Source of the DNA: Ancylobacter rudongensis
Lineage (GTDB): Bacteria > Pseudomonadota > Alphaproteobacteria > Rhizobiales > Xanthobacteraceae
Length of the DNA stretch: 64,000 nucleotides
Assembly: GCF_900100155.1 (NCBI RefSeq)
Contig: NZ_FMTP01000002.1
Location: 434,001-498,000 of the forward strand
Direction: 5' to 3'
Shown: piece by piece, positions 1 through 9,000 of the stretch
Numbering within the stretch: position 1 is the stretch's first letter
Layout of the letters: every line of letters begins with the position of its first letter
Program-made: the position numbers and the translations under genes
Notes under the pieces: generated by a model
The model's input: the letters and a program-made list of their open reading frames with translations, nothing else
Databases searched by the model: none
Told to the model about the DNA's origin: nothing

Positions 1-554
1 CCGGTGTCGATCAGCGACACGCGTATCGCGGCGGCTGCCTGTTCGGCGGTCTCGACAGGCACGACGCGGCCGGGCAGATCGCCACTGGCGATCGTGCCTG
101 CGGCCACGACCGCGAGAATCCGGCTGTGACCCAACGACGGGTTGGCAGAGAGGCTGTGCAGCAGCCTCACCCGCTCGGCATCGGGCGGCGCGAGATCGAC
201 GATGATGGCGTGCGGCCGGACGGAGCCGATGGCAAACAGCGCCCGGTGGACATTGTCGAAGGCTTCCACCGTGCATTCGGGAATGCCGGCCAACAGGCGA
301 TCATAGTGGGCAAGCCGTTCGGACGAAGCGACAAGGATGACGGTGGCGGACGGGAGCGGCGCGCCGGGCGCGCCCGGCGCGGGCCGCTCGATCAGTGCCA
401 TGACGTCCGCGCGGTAGACCCGGCGGTGCCCGCCCGGTGTCTTCCACGACGGCACCGAGCCACCCTCGATCAGCAGCTGGGCGGTGCGGACCGACACGCC
501 GAGTATTCTGGCGGTCTCGGCCGTGGTCAGGATGTCCTTGTCGGTCTTTCCCAT
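1..554 (-). CDS. Excisionase-type HTH / receiver-like fusion, 3' end outside window
   Basis: This reading frame is open from an ATG at 554 to the left edge, so the C-terminus is missing. Residues about 8-55 form a MerR/excisionase-type helix-turn-helix, including TAETARILGVSVRTAQLLIE and then a wing with TPGGHRRVYRADV. After an Ala/Pro-rich linker, residues about 70-184 look like a response-regulator receiver fold: hydrophobic strand ATVILVAS, an Asp-containing strand HAIIVDLAPPD and a later VVAAG strand. A GGGGAAGG stretch upstream acts as the RBS. Known excisionase-HTH proteins of this type bind DNA through the single winged domain. Coupling to a receiver-like domain suggests a regulator rather than a phage excisionase. 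The classical acidic triad cannot be confirmed from the visible part, and a further output or sensor domain may follow beyond the edge. Confidence 0.75.
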   Translation of the reverse strand, partial: MGKTDKDILTTAETARILGVSVRTAQLLIEGGSVPSWKTPGGHRRVYRADVMALIERPAPGAPGAPLPSATVILVASSERLAHYDRLLAGIPECTVEAFDNVHRALFAIGSVRPHAIIVDLAPPDAERVRLLHSLSANPSLGHSRILAVVAAGTIASGDLPGRVVPVETAEQAAAAIRVSLIDT

Positions 555-774
555 CGCCTTCCCCACACGCGGAGATCGCGCACCACCCGGCAAAGGCACC
601 GGGAGGGCGCGGATCCCGCACTATAGGGCGCGCGGCGGCAAAATGGGAGAGTTGCTGGATTTGATTAAAACGATAGAAGGCGCAACCAGTGCGTGGCGTC
701 AAGGAAGCGGCCCCGCCTTGCCGGGCCAGCGCCCCCTGAGGGTGCCGGCCCGGCAAGGCGGCCGCATCGACCGC

Positions 775-1566
775 TCACGGCCGCTTGGAAACCGTCCGCG
801 CCGCCTTGTCGATGGTGTCGGCGACGACCTTGGGCTGGGTCATGAAGAGCGCGTGGCTGGCGGAGACCGTGGTGATGTCGGCACCGATCCGCTTGGCCAT
901 GTGCAGCAGCATCGCCTGGTCGAACGCCTTGTCCTCCGTCGCGATCACCGCCCAGCTCGGCTTGGAGCGCCAGGCCGCGTGCGTCAGCTTGGTGCCGAAC
1001 GCGGACAGGTTGATCGGCACCTGCGAGTCCCGCATGAAGGCGACGTCCTGATCGCTGACGTCATGGGCGAAGCCGGCCTTGAATTTCTCGCGGTCGACAA
1101 AGGCGAAGCCGTCCGCCGCCTTGTCGAGCACGAACTCCGTCGCCGGCGCAAAGCCTTCATATTGCTGGCCGGTCGTTTCTCCCGCGTCGGGCGACAGCGC
1201 GGAGACATAGACGAGCCCTGCCACCTTCGGAGTGTCGCCGGCCTCGGTAATGACCGTGCCGCCCCAGGAGTGCCCGACGAGAATGGCCGGGCCGCTCTGC
1301 CGTTCCAGCACGCGCGTGGTGGCCGCGACATCGTCTGCGAGCGAGGTCAGCGGGTTCTGGACGATGGTGACGCGATAACCGCGCTGGGTCAGCTCGTCAT
1401 AGACGCCGCGCCAGCCGGACCCGTCGGCGAACGCCCCGTGCACAAGCACGACGTTCTTGACCGCCTGGCTCTGCGGGATGGGGTCGGCCGCGCGCGCCGG
1501 GTCCATGCCGAGGACAGCGGCGGCGGCCGCGGTGGCGGCAAGGATGTTTCTTGTCTTGGTGTTCAT
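775..1566 (-). CDS. Secreted alpha/beta hydrolase
   Basis: A 263-residue alpha/beta-hydrolase. I start it at the ATG at 1566, because AAAGGAAAAG sits just upstream and the protein then begins with a clean signal peptide (MNTKTRN, Ala-rich core, cleavage near ARA-AD). Visible motifs are HGAF (oxyanion region, residues 43-46), nucleophile elbow GHSWGG (Ser100) and a late His at about 238 in SASHALF. This is the AB_hydrolase_6 subgroup with many uncharacterised esterase-like members. Substrate is unknown. It probably acts in the periplasm or outside the cell. An upstream in-frame ATG would put a basic 13-residue extension before the signal peptide and is less likely. It stands alone: neighbours on both sides are separated by more than 200 bp. 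Confidence 0.88.
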   Translation of the reverse strand: MNTKTRNILAATAAAAAVLGMDPARAADPIPQSQAVKNVVLVHGAFADGSGWRGVYDELTQRGYRVTIVQNPLTSLADDVAATTRVLERQSGPAILVGHSWGGTVITEAGDTPKVAGLVYVSALSPDAGETTGQQYEGFAPATEFVLDKAADGFAFVDREKFKAGFAHDVSDQDVAFMRDSQVPINLSAFGTKLTHAAWRSKPSWAVIATEDKAFDQAMLLHMAKRIGADITTVSASHALFMTQPKVVADTIDKAARTVSKRP

Positions 1567-1888
1567 GAGGCTTTTCCTTTTCTTGCCCGATACCATTATC
1601 GGCAATTTCTGCTTGATCCGCTGTTGTGACGGCCGCGCGCGGCTGCAATCGCGAAAACGACTTCCGCGGTTACGTGGCCATTACTTGGTGAGGTGGATGT
1701 CGAGGCCGGATCGGCGCTGCCGGCGGCGGTGGTCAGCCGATCAATCGCGCCGCGCGTGTTTCGCGGTGTCGCATGGCGTTGTCCTTCGGTGGCATGGTGG
1801 CGTCTGAAGGATGGACTCCGTGCCGCGCCGCTTATTCCCGTCCGGTACGGATTTTCTCCGGGCGGCCCCGGGTTTGTTCGGCCCCGGC
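1567..1888. other. Intergenic stretch, no gene seen
   Basis: About 320 bp between the start of the hydrolase and the stop of the SDR gene. It must contain the hydrolase promoter, but I see no convincing -35/-10 pair, no hairpin terminator and no coding frame with family resemblance. Confidence 0.5.
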
Positions 1889-2668
1889 CTAGGCGGTGGG
1901 AACCGTGCCGCCGTCAATGAGATATTCGGTGCCGGTGATCGCCGCCGCGCGGTCCGAGGCGAGAAAGGCGATGAGGCTGGCCACTTCGTCCGGCTTGGCC
2001 GGGCGGCCGAGCGGAATGCCGCACAGACCGTCCATGATGATCTTCCTGCCGCCCTCATAGTCCGTGCCGGCCTGCTCGGCCAAACGCTGGACGAGGCGTT
2101 CGGCGGCTTCCGTCTCGATCCAGCCCGGGGCGACGCGCACCACGCGCACGCCCTTTGGCGATACTTCCTTCGACAGGGCCTTGCTGTAGGTCGACAGCGC
2201 GGCCTTTGCGGCGGCATAGGCCGTTGTCGATTCCGGGAGCGGCAAGACGCGCTGGATCGACGAGACATGGATGACGACGCCGCTTCCGCGCTCGACCATG
2301 CTCGGAACGAGCAACCGATCCAGCCGAACGGCCGGCAACAGGTTGAGATCGAGTTCCTGCTGCCACAAGGCATCGGTGAGCGCGGCAAAGCCGCCCCCCG
2401 GTGCCGAGGACCCGCCGAGCACGTGGACGATGATGTCGACGCCGCCCAGCCGCCGGCGGGTCGCCTCGGCCACGCGCGCGCAGCCCTCCCCGGTGGTCAG
2501 GTCCGCCGCAATGAAGAGCTCCTCGGGCAACTCTTCGGGGCGCGAGCGGGCCGTCGTCAGCACTCTGGCACCGAGCGCGCGGAACAGTTCGACGGTGGCC
2601 GCACCGGCGCCCTTCGTTCCCGCGGTGATCAGGGCGCGCTTGCCGTCGAGATTGAGGAAATCGGTCAT
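1889..2668 (-). CDS. SDR family oxidoreductase
   Basis: A 259-residue short-chain dehydrogenase/reductase. The start at 2668 shares one base with the stop of the upstream NTF2-like gene (TGATG), so the pair is translationally coupled. The Rossmann glycine motif is TAGTKGAG (residues 15-22). The catalytic set is Ser136/137 in HVSSIQ and Tyr151/Lys155 in YAAAK, and the C-terminus has the usual [11 protein letters not shown]. It should use NAD(P)H on a small carbonyl or alcohol substrate in the cytoplasm, but the substrate cannot be deduced. The open frame extends upstream, but that part lies inside the neighbouring gene and is not protein-like. Confidence 0.9.
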   Translation of the reverse strand: MTDFLNLDGKRALITAGTKGAGAATVELFRALGARVLTTARSRPEELPEELFIAADLTTGEGCARVAEATRRRLGGVDIIVHVLGGSSAPGGGFAALTDALWQQELDLNLLPAVRLDRLLVPSMVERGSGVVIHVSSIQRVLPLPESTTAYAAAKAALSTYSKALSKEVSPKGVRVVRVAPGWIETEAAERLVQRLAEQAGTDYEGGRKIIMDGLCGIPLGRPAKPDEVASLIAFLASDRAAAITGTEYLIDGGTVPTA

Positions 2669-2988
2669 CAGCCGATCTCCAGCGCGACGATCTTGCCCTG
2701 CGCGATGGTGAAGGCGAAATCGAGCGTGGCCGGGCTGTTGGGGAAATCGCCTGACACCAGCGCGCAGACGGAAACCTTGTCGCCCCCTCCGGACATCTCG
2801 ATCGGGGCGGTGACGTGGTGGGTCTTCTCCTTGGCCGCGACCCACCAGCGGCGGATGGCGGGCAGCCCCTCATGGACGGCGCCCTCATCCCGCACCACCG
2901 CTCCGGCGGCGAACGCCGCCACCAGCGCCTCGGGGTCGTTGCGACGTTCGGCGTCGAAATAGGCCTTCACACTCTCGGGCATATCCAT
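2668..2988 (-). CDS. SnoaL/NTF2-like small protein
   Basis: A 106-residue protein of the SnoaL/NTF2-like fold: N-terminal helix [25 protein letters not shown], then the [16 protein letters not shown] segment typical of the family and beta strands to the end. I place the start at the ATG at 2988 because GAGGAG lies seven bases upstream; a start seven codons earlier lacks an RBS. Proteins of this fold are small cone-shaped enzymes or ligand binders such as polyketide cyclases and isomerases. Its coupling to the SDR gene suggests that both act on the same small molecule. Activity is not predictable from sequence. Confidence 0.82.
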   Translation of the reverse strand: MDMPESVKAYFDAERRNDPEALVAAFAAGAVVRDEGAVHEGLPAIRRWWVAAKEKTHHVTAPIEMSGGGDKVSVCALVSGDFPNSPATLDFAFTIAQGKIVALEIG

Positions 2989-3050
2989 CGTGCGGCTCCT
3001 CACTGGCAATGTCTGATTGTCAGGATAGGGCTCGACGATTACTGAGATAA

Positions 3051-3755
3051 GTGGGACAAATCGGCATCAAGGGGCGGATCGCCGAGCTGAACTACTATCC
3101 GGGTGTGAAGGCGCTCGAAACCATCATCGATGTGCCCAGGGGCTGGCCGGGGCATCGGGCGGGCCAGTTCGCCTTCGCCATGTCGGATGCGTCCGAAGGC
3201 GCGCATCCCTACACCATCGCCTCCGGCTGGCACCCGGACCATCCGCGGATCGCCTTCATCACCAAGGAGCTGGGCGACCACACCGGCCGGCTGCGCGAGA
3301 AACTGCGCGCCGGCCAGGAGGTGCGGGTGGAAGGCCCCTATGGCTGCTTCACCTTCGACGACGATTGCCGCCACCAGATCTGGATCGGCGGCGGCATCGG
3401 CATCACGCCGTTCATCGCCCGGATGAAGCACATGGCCCTGCGCGGCGACGCGCCCGACGGGCCGGAAGGTCAGACGGCGGACCTGTTCCACACCACCGCG
3501 GATTTAGACGAGGTCGCACTTGCGAAGCTCGCGCACGACGCGCGGGCCGCCGATGTGCGCCTGCATGTCCTGATCAGTGCCCGCGATGGCCGACTCACCG
3601 GTGCCCGCATCCGGGAGGAAGTGCCGGACTGGCGCGAGGCGAGCATCTGGTTCTGCGGCCCCGCCGGCTTCGGGGAATCACTGCGACGGGACTTCGCCGC
3701 TCAGGGCTTTCCCGTCGAGGCGCGCTTCCATCAGGAACTGTTCGACATGCGGTGA
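3051..3755 (+). pseudogene. 5'-truncated ferric reductase-like flavoprotein (FAD/NAD half only)
   Basis: The 234-residue frame contains only the cytosolic FAD- and NAD-binding half of a ferric reductase/NADPH-oxidase-type membrane flavoprotein. It shows HPYTIAS (residues 52-58, flavin binding), GGGIGITPF (113-121, nucleotide binding) and a C-terminal FCGPAGFG with the usual Phe-Asp-Met-Arg end. Relatives carry six membrane helices with haem ligands before this part. Here an in-frame TAA stands directly before the GTG at 3051, so the whole membrane domain is gone. An IS3 remnant starts right after the stop, which points to local rearrangement. A soluble stand-alone reductase is possible, but I see no clear RBS and treat it as a remnant. 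Confidence 0.6.
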
Positions 3756-3769
3756 ATGACCGGTTCTCA

Positions 3770-4003
3770 GTGACGCGGGCGCCATCAGGTGTCGGAATCA
3801 ACGGGGTGGCGGAGATCTACCGGCGGGCGGGGATCAGCCAGGCGACCTACTTCAACTGGAAGAGGCAATATCAGAAGCTCGCGCCGCTCGAGATTAGGAG
3901 GCTGAAGCAGATCAAGGATGAGAACACGAAGCTGCGCACGCTCGTTGCCGACCTCACGCTGGACCGGGAAATTTTGCAGGCTATCGACCGCCGAAGAATC
4001 TGA
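3770..4003 (+). pseudogene. IS3-family OrfA fragment
   Basis: The frame reads VAEIYRRAGISQATYFNWK, then a leucine-zipper-like RRLKQIKDENTKLRTLVADL and LDREILQ, ending at a natural OrfA-like stop at 4003. This is the HTH and coiled-coil part of an IS3/IS407-type OrfA, which binds the IS ends. The first 30 or so residues are not recognisable; the frame runs back into the ferric-reductase remnant. Confidence 0.75.
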
Positions 4004-4014
4004 GGCTTGGGCCT

Positions 4015-4262
4015 ATCAGAAGTTTGTCATTCTCGACTTCGCCAGCCCCGGAAAGCCGACAGACAACAGCTTCATCGAATCGTTCAACGGCAAGCTCCGC
4101 GCGGGATGCCTGAACACCCGCTGGTTCATCAGCCTTGACGACGTCCGCACGAAAACGGAGGCTTGGCGTAGAGACTACAATGAGATCCGGCCACGCGGCG
4201 CCATCGGCAACGAGCCATCGATCGCGCTGATCGGTGGCTCTCAGGCACCTCCGCCCGCATGA
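4015..4262 (+). pseudogene. IS3-family OrfB C-terminal fragment
   Basis: The frame carries PGKPTDNSFIESFNGKLRAGCLN followed by WRRDYNEIRPRGAIG, the C-terminal part of an IS3 OrfB (rve) transposase including the last catalytic Glu in FIESFNG. The first two catalytic Asp residues are missing, so it is inactive. It is in a different frame from the OrfA fragment, as normal for the family, but the intervening coding sequence is deleted. Confidence 0.78.
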
Positions 4263-4393
4263 GCCCTACCCCCGGAGAATTCCAGCTCCGGCGGGCCTAG
4301 AAACGGGAAGCGATTCAGCTGTTCATGGGCACAGGCTGAAGAATGGCCGACACGGCGGGATCGCTGCCGGTTGAAGCTACCTGGAGCCGGACC

Positions 4394-5953
4394 TCACTTC
4401 CGAGCGAACGTGCCCAGTCCGTTCTCATCGAGATATTCGATGGTAACCGCACCAACACCTGTGCCTTCCTTGTGGAAGGTCGCGAGGGAGATGGAGCCGT
4501 CGGTCGCATTCTCGCTGGACGGTTCAAACGTGAAGGCGTCGCCGTCCCAATGCGCCAGCGCGTATTGCTTCGCCGCCGGACCGAGCCTTACCGCCAGCCC
4601 CTCTCCGCTCCGAACGATATCGAGGCTGCCATAATAGTCGCTTTGGTAGGTGCCGACATAATCCGAAAGTCTGGCGGCCGATGCCGGGTTGCTCGGCCGT
4701 TCCTTGCCAACGAGGCTGCCCAGCGGCCGATTCACAACCATCAGTCTGGGGCCATAAGCCGCCAGCCAGTCCCGCTCGATCTTGCCGAACTGCACCAGAT
4801 CGGTGAATTCGGCGGCCAGCGCCTCCGGCGCCCCCAGGGGCCACGCATTGGTGAGCACTATGATGCCGACGCCTGCCGACGGAAGCATCGTGAATGCCGT
4901 AGCGGCGCCACTGGAGAAGGCGCCGGAATGGGAGAGTTGGACCCGACCTGCGGGGTTAATGCTCACATTGAAGCCGTAGCCATAAAAACCGGGCCGGGCG
5001 ACGACGGCCGGCGAAGGGCTGGAGATCGTCTCGGCCAAGACCGCCGGCAGCAACGCAGTGGGGTCGATGACCGGCGTGCCGGCATAGGTGCCGCCCTGCA
5101 GTACCATGGCCATCCAGCGGGCCATGTCGTTGACCGACGAACTGACGCCGCCGGCCGGCGACTGCGCGTCGGGCTCGCGCTGATATTTGTGAACAAAGCT
5201 GCCATTCACCCGGACATGGTTCACGGCCTTGTTGGCGCGCTTGTCGAAATCGGCGAAGCGCGAACTGGTCGAGGTCATGCCCAGCGGCGTGTAGAGCACA
5301 TCTTCGGAAAGCGCCGCCCAGTCCTTGCCTGCCGCTACAGCCACCGCTTCCGCACCCGCGGTAAAGCCGAAATTGGTGTAGGCATAGGAGATTCGGAACG
5401 GGTCCAGCGGCAGAAGACGCAGGCGCTCCAGCACCGCGCGCCGGTCAAAGCCGATATCCTCGAGAATGTCGCCGCCATGGTCCGGCAGACCGGAACGATG
5501 AGACATCAGATCGGCAATGGTGACGTGCTCGCTGACCCATTGGTCCTTCAAGCGGAACCAGGGCAGATGTTTGATGACCGGGGTTTCCCAGCTCACTGTG
5601 CCGGCGCCGACCTCGTGGGCGACGACCGTGCCGGCGACCGCCTTTGACAGTGAGGCCAGCTGGAACACGGTGTCGGCGTCCACTTTGCCCGGCTCGCCCA
5701 CCTCGCGGATGCCGAAGCCCTTCGCGTAGACTGTCTTGCCGTCCCTCACCACAGCAACCGCCATGCCCGGAATTCCGGTTTTCTTCATCACGGCGTCGGC
5801 AAGACCGTCGAGTTGATTTACGGCCGCGTCGATCTGACCGTCAGGAATGGCAACGGCGGAGATGTACGGAGGCGGCGGAAGATCTTCGGCGTTTGCCGGC
5901 AAGACAGCGAACATAAGTGCCGATCCGACCGCAACTACACTACGTGTCTTCAT
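4394..5953 (-). CDS. Secreted serine hydrolase, class C beta-lactamase fold
   Basis: A 519-residue periplasmic serine hydrolase. The start at 5953 gives the signal peptide MKTRSVVAVGSALMF with cleavage near ANA-ED; the upstream extension is not protein-like. Penicillin-binding/class C beta-lactamase motifs are complete: Ser101-x-x-Lys104 (SLSK), Tyr192-x-Asn194 (YTN) and His342-Ser-Gly344. Residues 380-519 form an extra C-terminal beta domain (lipocalin-like, as in many EstB/AmpC-fold peptidases or esterases). It lies 52 bp downstream of a second hydrolase carried on an autotransporter, in the same direction, and is probably in one operon with it. The substrate could be an ester, a D-amino-acid peptide or a beta-lactam. 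Confidence 0.88.
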   Translation of the reverse strand: MKTRSVVAVGSALMFAVLPANAEDLPPPPYISAVAIPDGQIDAAVNQLDGLADAVMKKTGIPGMAVAVVRDGKTVYAKGFGIREVGEPGKVDADTVFQLASLSKAVAGTVVAHEVGAGTVSWETPVIKHLPWFRLKDQWVSEHVTIADLMSHRSGLPDHGGDILEDIGFDRRAVLERLRLLPLDPFRISYAYTNFGFTAGAEAVAVAAGKDWAALSEDVLYTPLGMTSTSSRFADFDKRANKAVNHVRVNGSFVHKYQREPDAQSPAGGVSSSVNDMARWMAMVLQGGTYAGTPVIDPTALLPAVLAETISSPSPAVVARPGFYGYGFNVSINPAGRVQLSHSGAFSSGAATAFTMLPSAGVGIIVLTNAWPLGAPEALAAEFTDLVQFGKIERDWLAAYGPRLMVVNRPLGSLVGKERPSNPASAARLSDYVGTYQSDYYGSLDIVRSGEGLAVRLGPAAKQYALAHWDGDAFTFEPSSENATDGSISLATFHKEGTGVGAVTIEYLDENGLGTFARK

Positions 5954-6005
5954 CCAGCATTCCCCTGCCGTGTCTAAACATGAACCGCCGCTAAGGCGGA
6001 CCCTC

Positions 6006-9000
6006 TCACCAGCTAACGCTAACACCGATGCGTCCTCCGATAGCGTGTCCCTGCTCGCTATCCACGCGCAGATCATAGTCCCCTGATGCGAACAGGCGCA
6101 CGGTTTCGGATATCGTCATCGAAGTGTCGAGGCCAAGCTGCACCCATGTGCCGCCAAGGCCTGAATCGAAGGAAGCCGCATTGCTACCGGAGAGATCGGC
6201 AAATGTGACCTCCGTGCCGTCGCCGAAAGCGTGCCACAGGCTGGCCCGTGCCGCGCCGGTCAGCCTCGTGCCGCTCTCCAGCATCCATGCATGGCTGATA
6301 CGGGCGCCGACGCGACCGAGAATATCGCTGGCCGCGTCGTAGTCGATCGAGCCGAAACTGTCGGTGCCACCCTCGAAGGATAGGCGCTGATAGATGAGCT
6401 GCGCCTGCGGCTCGATCGCCCAGCCGCCGCCAAGGTCGAACCGGTAGCCTGTCTCCAGCGAGGCGATCAGGCCGAAACCGTCCGTACTCAGTTTCTGCCC
6501 GAGGACTGAACTCGCATTTGCCTCGGCGAAAAAAGTGCCCTGGAGCACCGTGTCGATGTAGAGGCCGCCCTCCCGCGCATGCGTCCAGTAAGCGCCGAGC
6601 GAGTAAGCGTTCATCGACACCTTGCCGGCCGGACCGCCATAGACGGCATCGACGCTTCCGCGTGCCTCACCGGCACCGACATAGAAGCCGATGACATTCT
6701 GCACCGTTTCGCCTGGCTCCGAGACCGGAACGTCATATCCCGCCTGGAAGCCGGCAAGGTCGATGCTGTAGCTCGGGCCGTTGCTTAGGAAGCGATTGAG
6801 CTGGGTCGCGGGATTGCCGCCGCTGGAGCCTTGGCTGCCCGTCTCACCGAACAGGCGGGCCCAGCCCGAACCTGCGTGACCGTCAGGCTGGGCTGCTCGT
6901 GCGGCCGCGCGTTCGGCATAGGTACCAAGCATCGCCATGCTGTACTGCGAGGCAATCGCAGGGATGGCGGTATCGACGGCAACTTCCGGCCGCAGGTTCG
7001 GCAGCGCACCGGGCCCGGTGGCCCCCGCCTGAGTCGATCGCAGGAACCAGTCATCGGCCCCCGACGCGCCGCCGCGATAGAGGCCGAACTCGTAGGCGCC
7101 GCCAGCGACGCGACGACCAAGGGTGAAGGCGTCCGGATCGGTCTGGCCGCCATTGATCGTCTGGATCAGGCCGATGCCGTCGCCCGAGGTTGGGGCCACG
7201 GTGCCGTGCGACTGGACAATAATGCTCGTTTGACCCGTGGCCGTTCCGCCGTCGATGACGAGCCGGTCCGCAACCCCGGTGCCTGCGAAGGCGGCATTCA
7301 TGAGCAGCGTGCCGTTGACTCCCTGATAGTCTTCGACGGTGAGGCTCTGGAAGAGGGCCGGCGATGCGCCAGCCGGCGGCGCGAATGCGATTGTGCTGTT
7401 GTCGTTCGTCAGCTGGTCGACCTGAGAGTTCACGGCGTTTCCAGCGGCAGGAAGCAGCCAGGTGCTGCCGTTCTGGAGCGCGAGGCTGATGCTGGCATCG
7501 TTCGAGCGGGTCATGGCACCGATCACCTGCGCGTTCGAGGCGATGAACCGCAGGTCCGTGCCGGCCGCGACCACCGCCGTGCCGCTCACTGCGGCAAGGG
7601 AGCTGTCGCTCATGGAAAGGTAGGCGGTCCGGCTGGTCGAAGCGCCCTCGATCGATATGGCGGCAACCGCCGCTGCCGCCTCTCCAGAGGCGAGCACGCT
7701 CGTTCCACTCAGATCGACCTGCCCGCCTTCGCCGATCACGATCGCATGCGCCTCGGCGCCGTGGGTTGTCACCGCGCTCTCATTTAGCGCGACCGCCGCA
7801 CCGTCGCCCCATGCGAGAATGCCGACGCTGCCCGCCGCCTGCGTTTCGACCGTGAGGCGCGTGCCGAACAGCTGCGCCGAACCATCGCCACCAGTGACGC
7901 GCAGGCCGCTGCCGGCGCCGTTCAGACGGATGGAGCTGTCGACGAGGTCGACCGTGCCGTTCGGCTCGACCCAAACGCCGTCACCGCTGGTGAGGTTGAT
8001 GTCGACACCAACACCGCCGATAGCGGCCGGCGCCTCACCGCCCGCATGCAGGCCGGCAAGGGCGCTGCCGGTGATGTTCACACGGTTCAACACGGCGCCT
8101 GAGTTGTCGCGCGCATCAATGCCGGTGCCGCTGACCTCGTCGCCGGTCAGCACGATGTTCACGTCGGTAAGGACAAGCGAGGCGATCCCGGTCTCGGCAC
8201 GCAGGAACGCGCCGTCGCCGCCCGGCGACGCGGTGATGTCGCCGCCAAGGCCCAGCTCGACGCGTCCGCCGCTGCCGACGAAGATAGCGGGCACATAGTC
8301 CTGCATCGGCGCGAGTGCCACCCGCCCATCCGCGACCGCCGACCCGCCATTGGCAGCGTAGACGGCGGCGCGCGCACCGAAGGGTCCGCTCACCAGCCCG
8401 GTCCAGACTGTACCCGCTCCCACCACCGCGTTCGCGCCATCCGCCACCACCTGAATCTGGCCGGTCGGGGTCCAGCCGAGAATGGCCAGAAACTCCTTGA
8501 ACAGATGCGCCGGCGCATCGGGATCGTCAGGATTGCTGGAGTTGATGAGGATGGTGATCGTGCGGTCGTTTGCCCGGTCATACATGACGAGCGCCTCGAA
8601 CCCGAGGCCGTTGCCGGTATGGCCGATATAGCCGGAAATCTCGCCCGTGCCGAAGCCGTAGCTGTCATATTCGGGGCTTTGCGGATCGGTCTTGGTGGAG
8701 CCGAACGACTTCAACCGTTCGACGAAGTCACGCTTGCTCAGCAGCTCGCCGCTGCCAACCGCCTTCCCCCAGCGCTCGGCATCGGCGATGACGCCGACCA
8801 GCGCGCCCGAAGCGCCCGCACCGGTGGCGTTGAAGGCGGCGAGCGATTCCGGGCCGTTGCCGTCATCGAGGTCGATGTAGCCGACCGCGTTTGGCGTCGG
8901 CATCGAGCCGGCGCCCTGGTTGATCACCGAGCTCAGGCCAAGCGGGCCTGTCAGGCGGCGACTTACTTCGTCGGACCAGTCATTCCCGGTCGCGGCCGTG

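Larger units (their letters stand above)
3760..4315 (+). mobile_element. IS3-family (IS407-like) remnant
   Basis: A decayed insertion sequence. It keeps most of OrfA and only the last third of OrfB in another frame, with the central part of OrfB lost near 4003-4020. The noncoding stretch after the OrfB stop has the look of the 3' end of such elements. I could not define terminal inverted repeats or a target duplication. The element cannot move by itself. Confidence 0.75.

Noticed and set aside
301-756. A 151-codon minus-strand frame at the left edge
   Set aside because: The HTH motif and an RBS are found in the adjacent frame beginning at 554; this one is an Arg/Gly-rich shadow.
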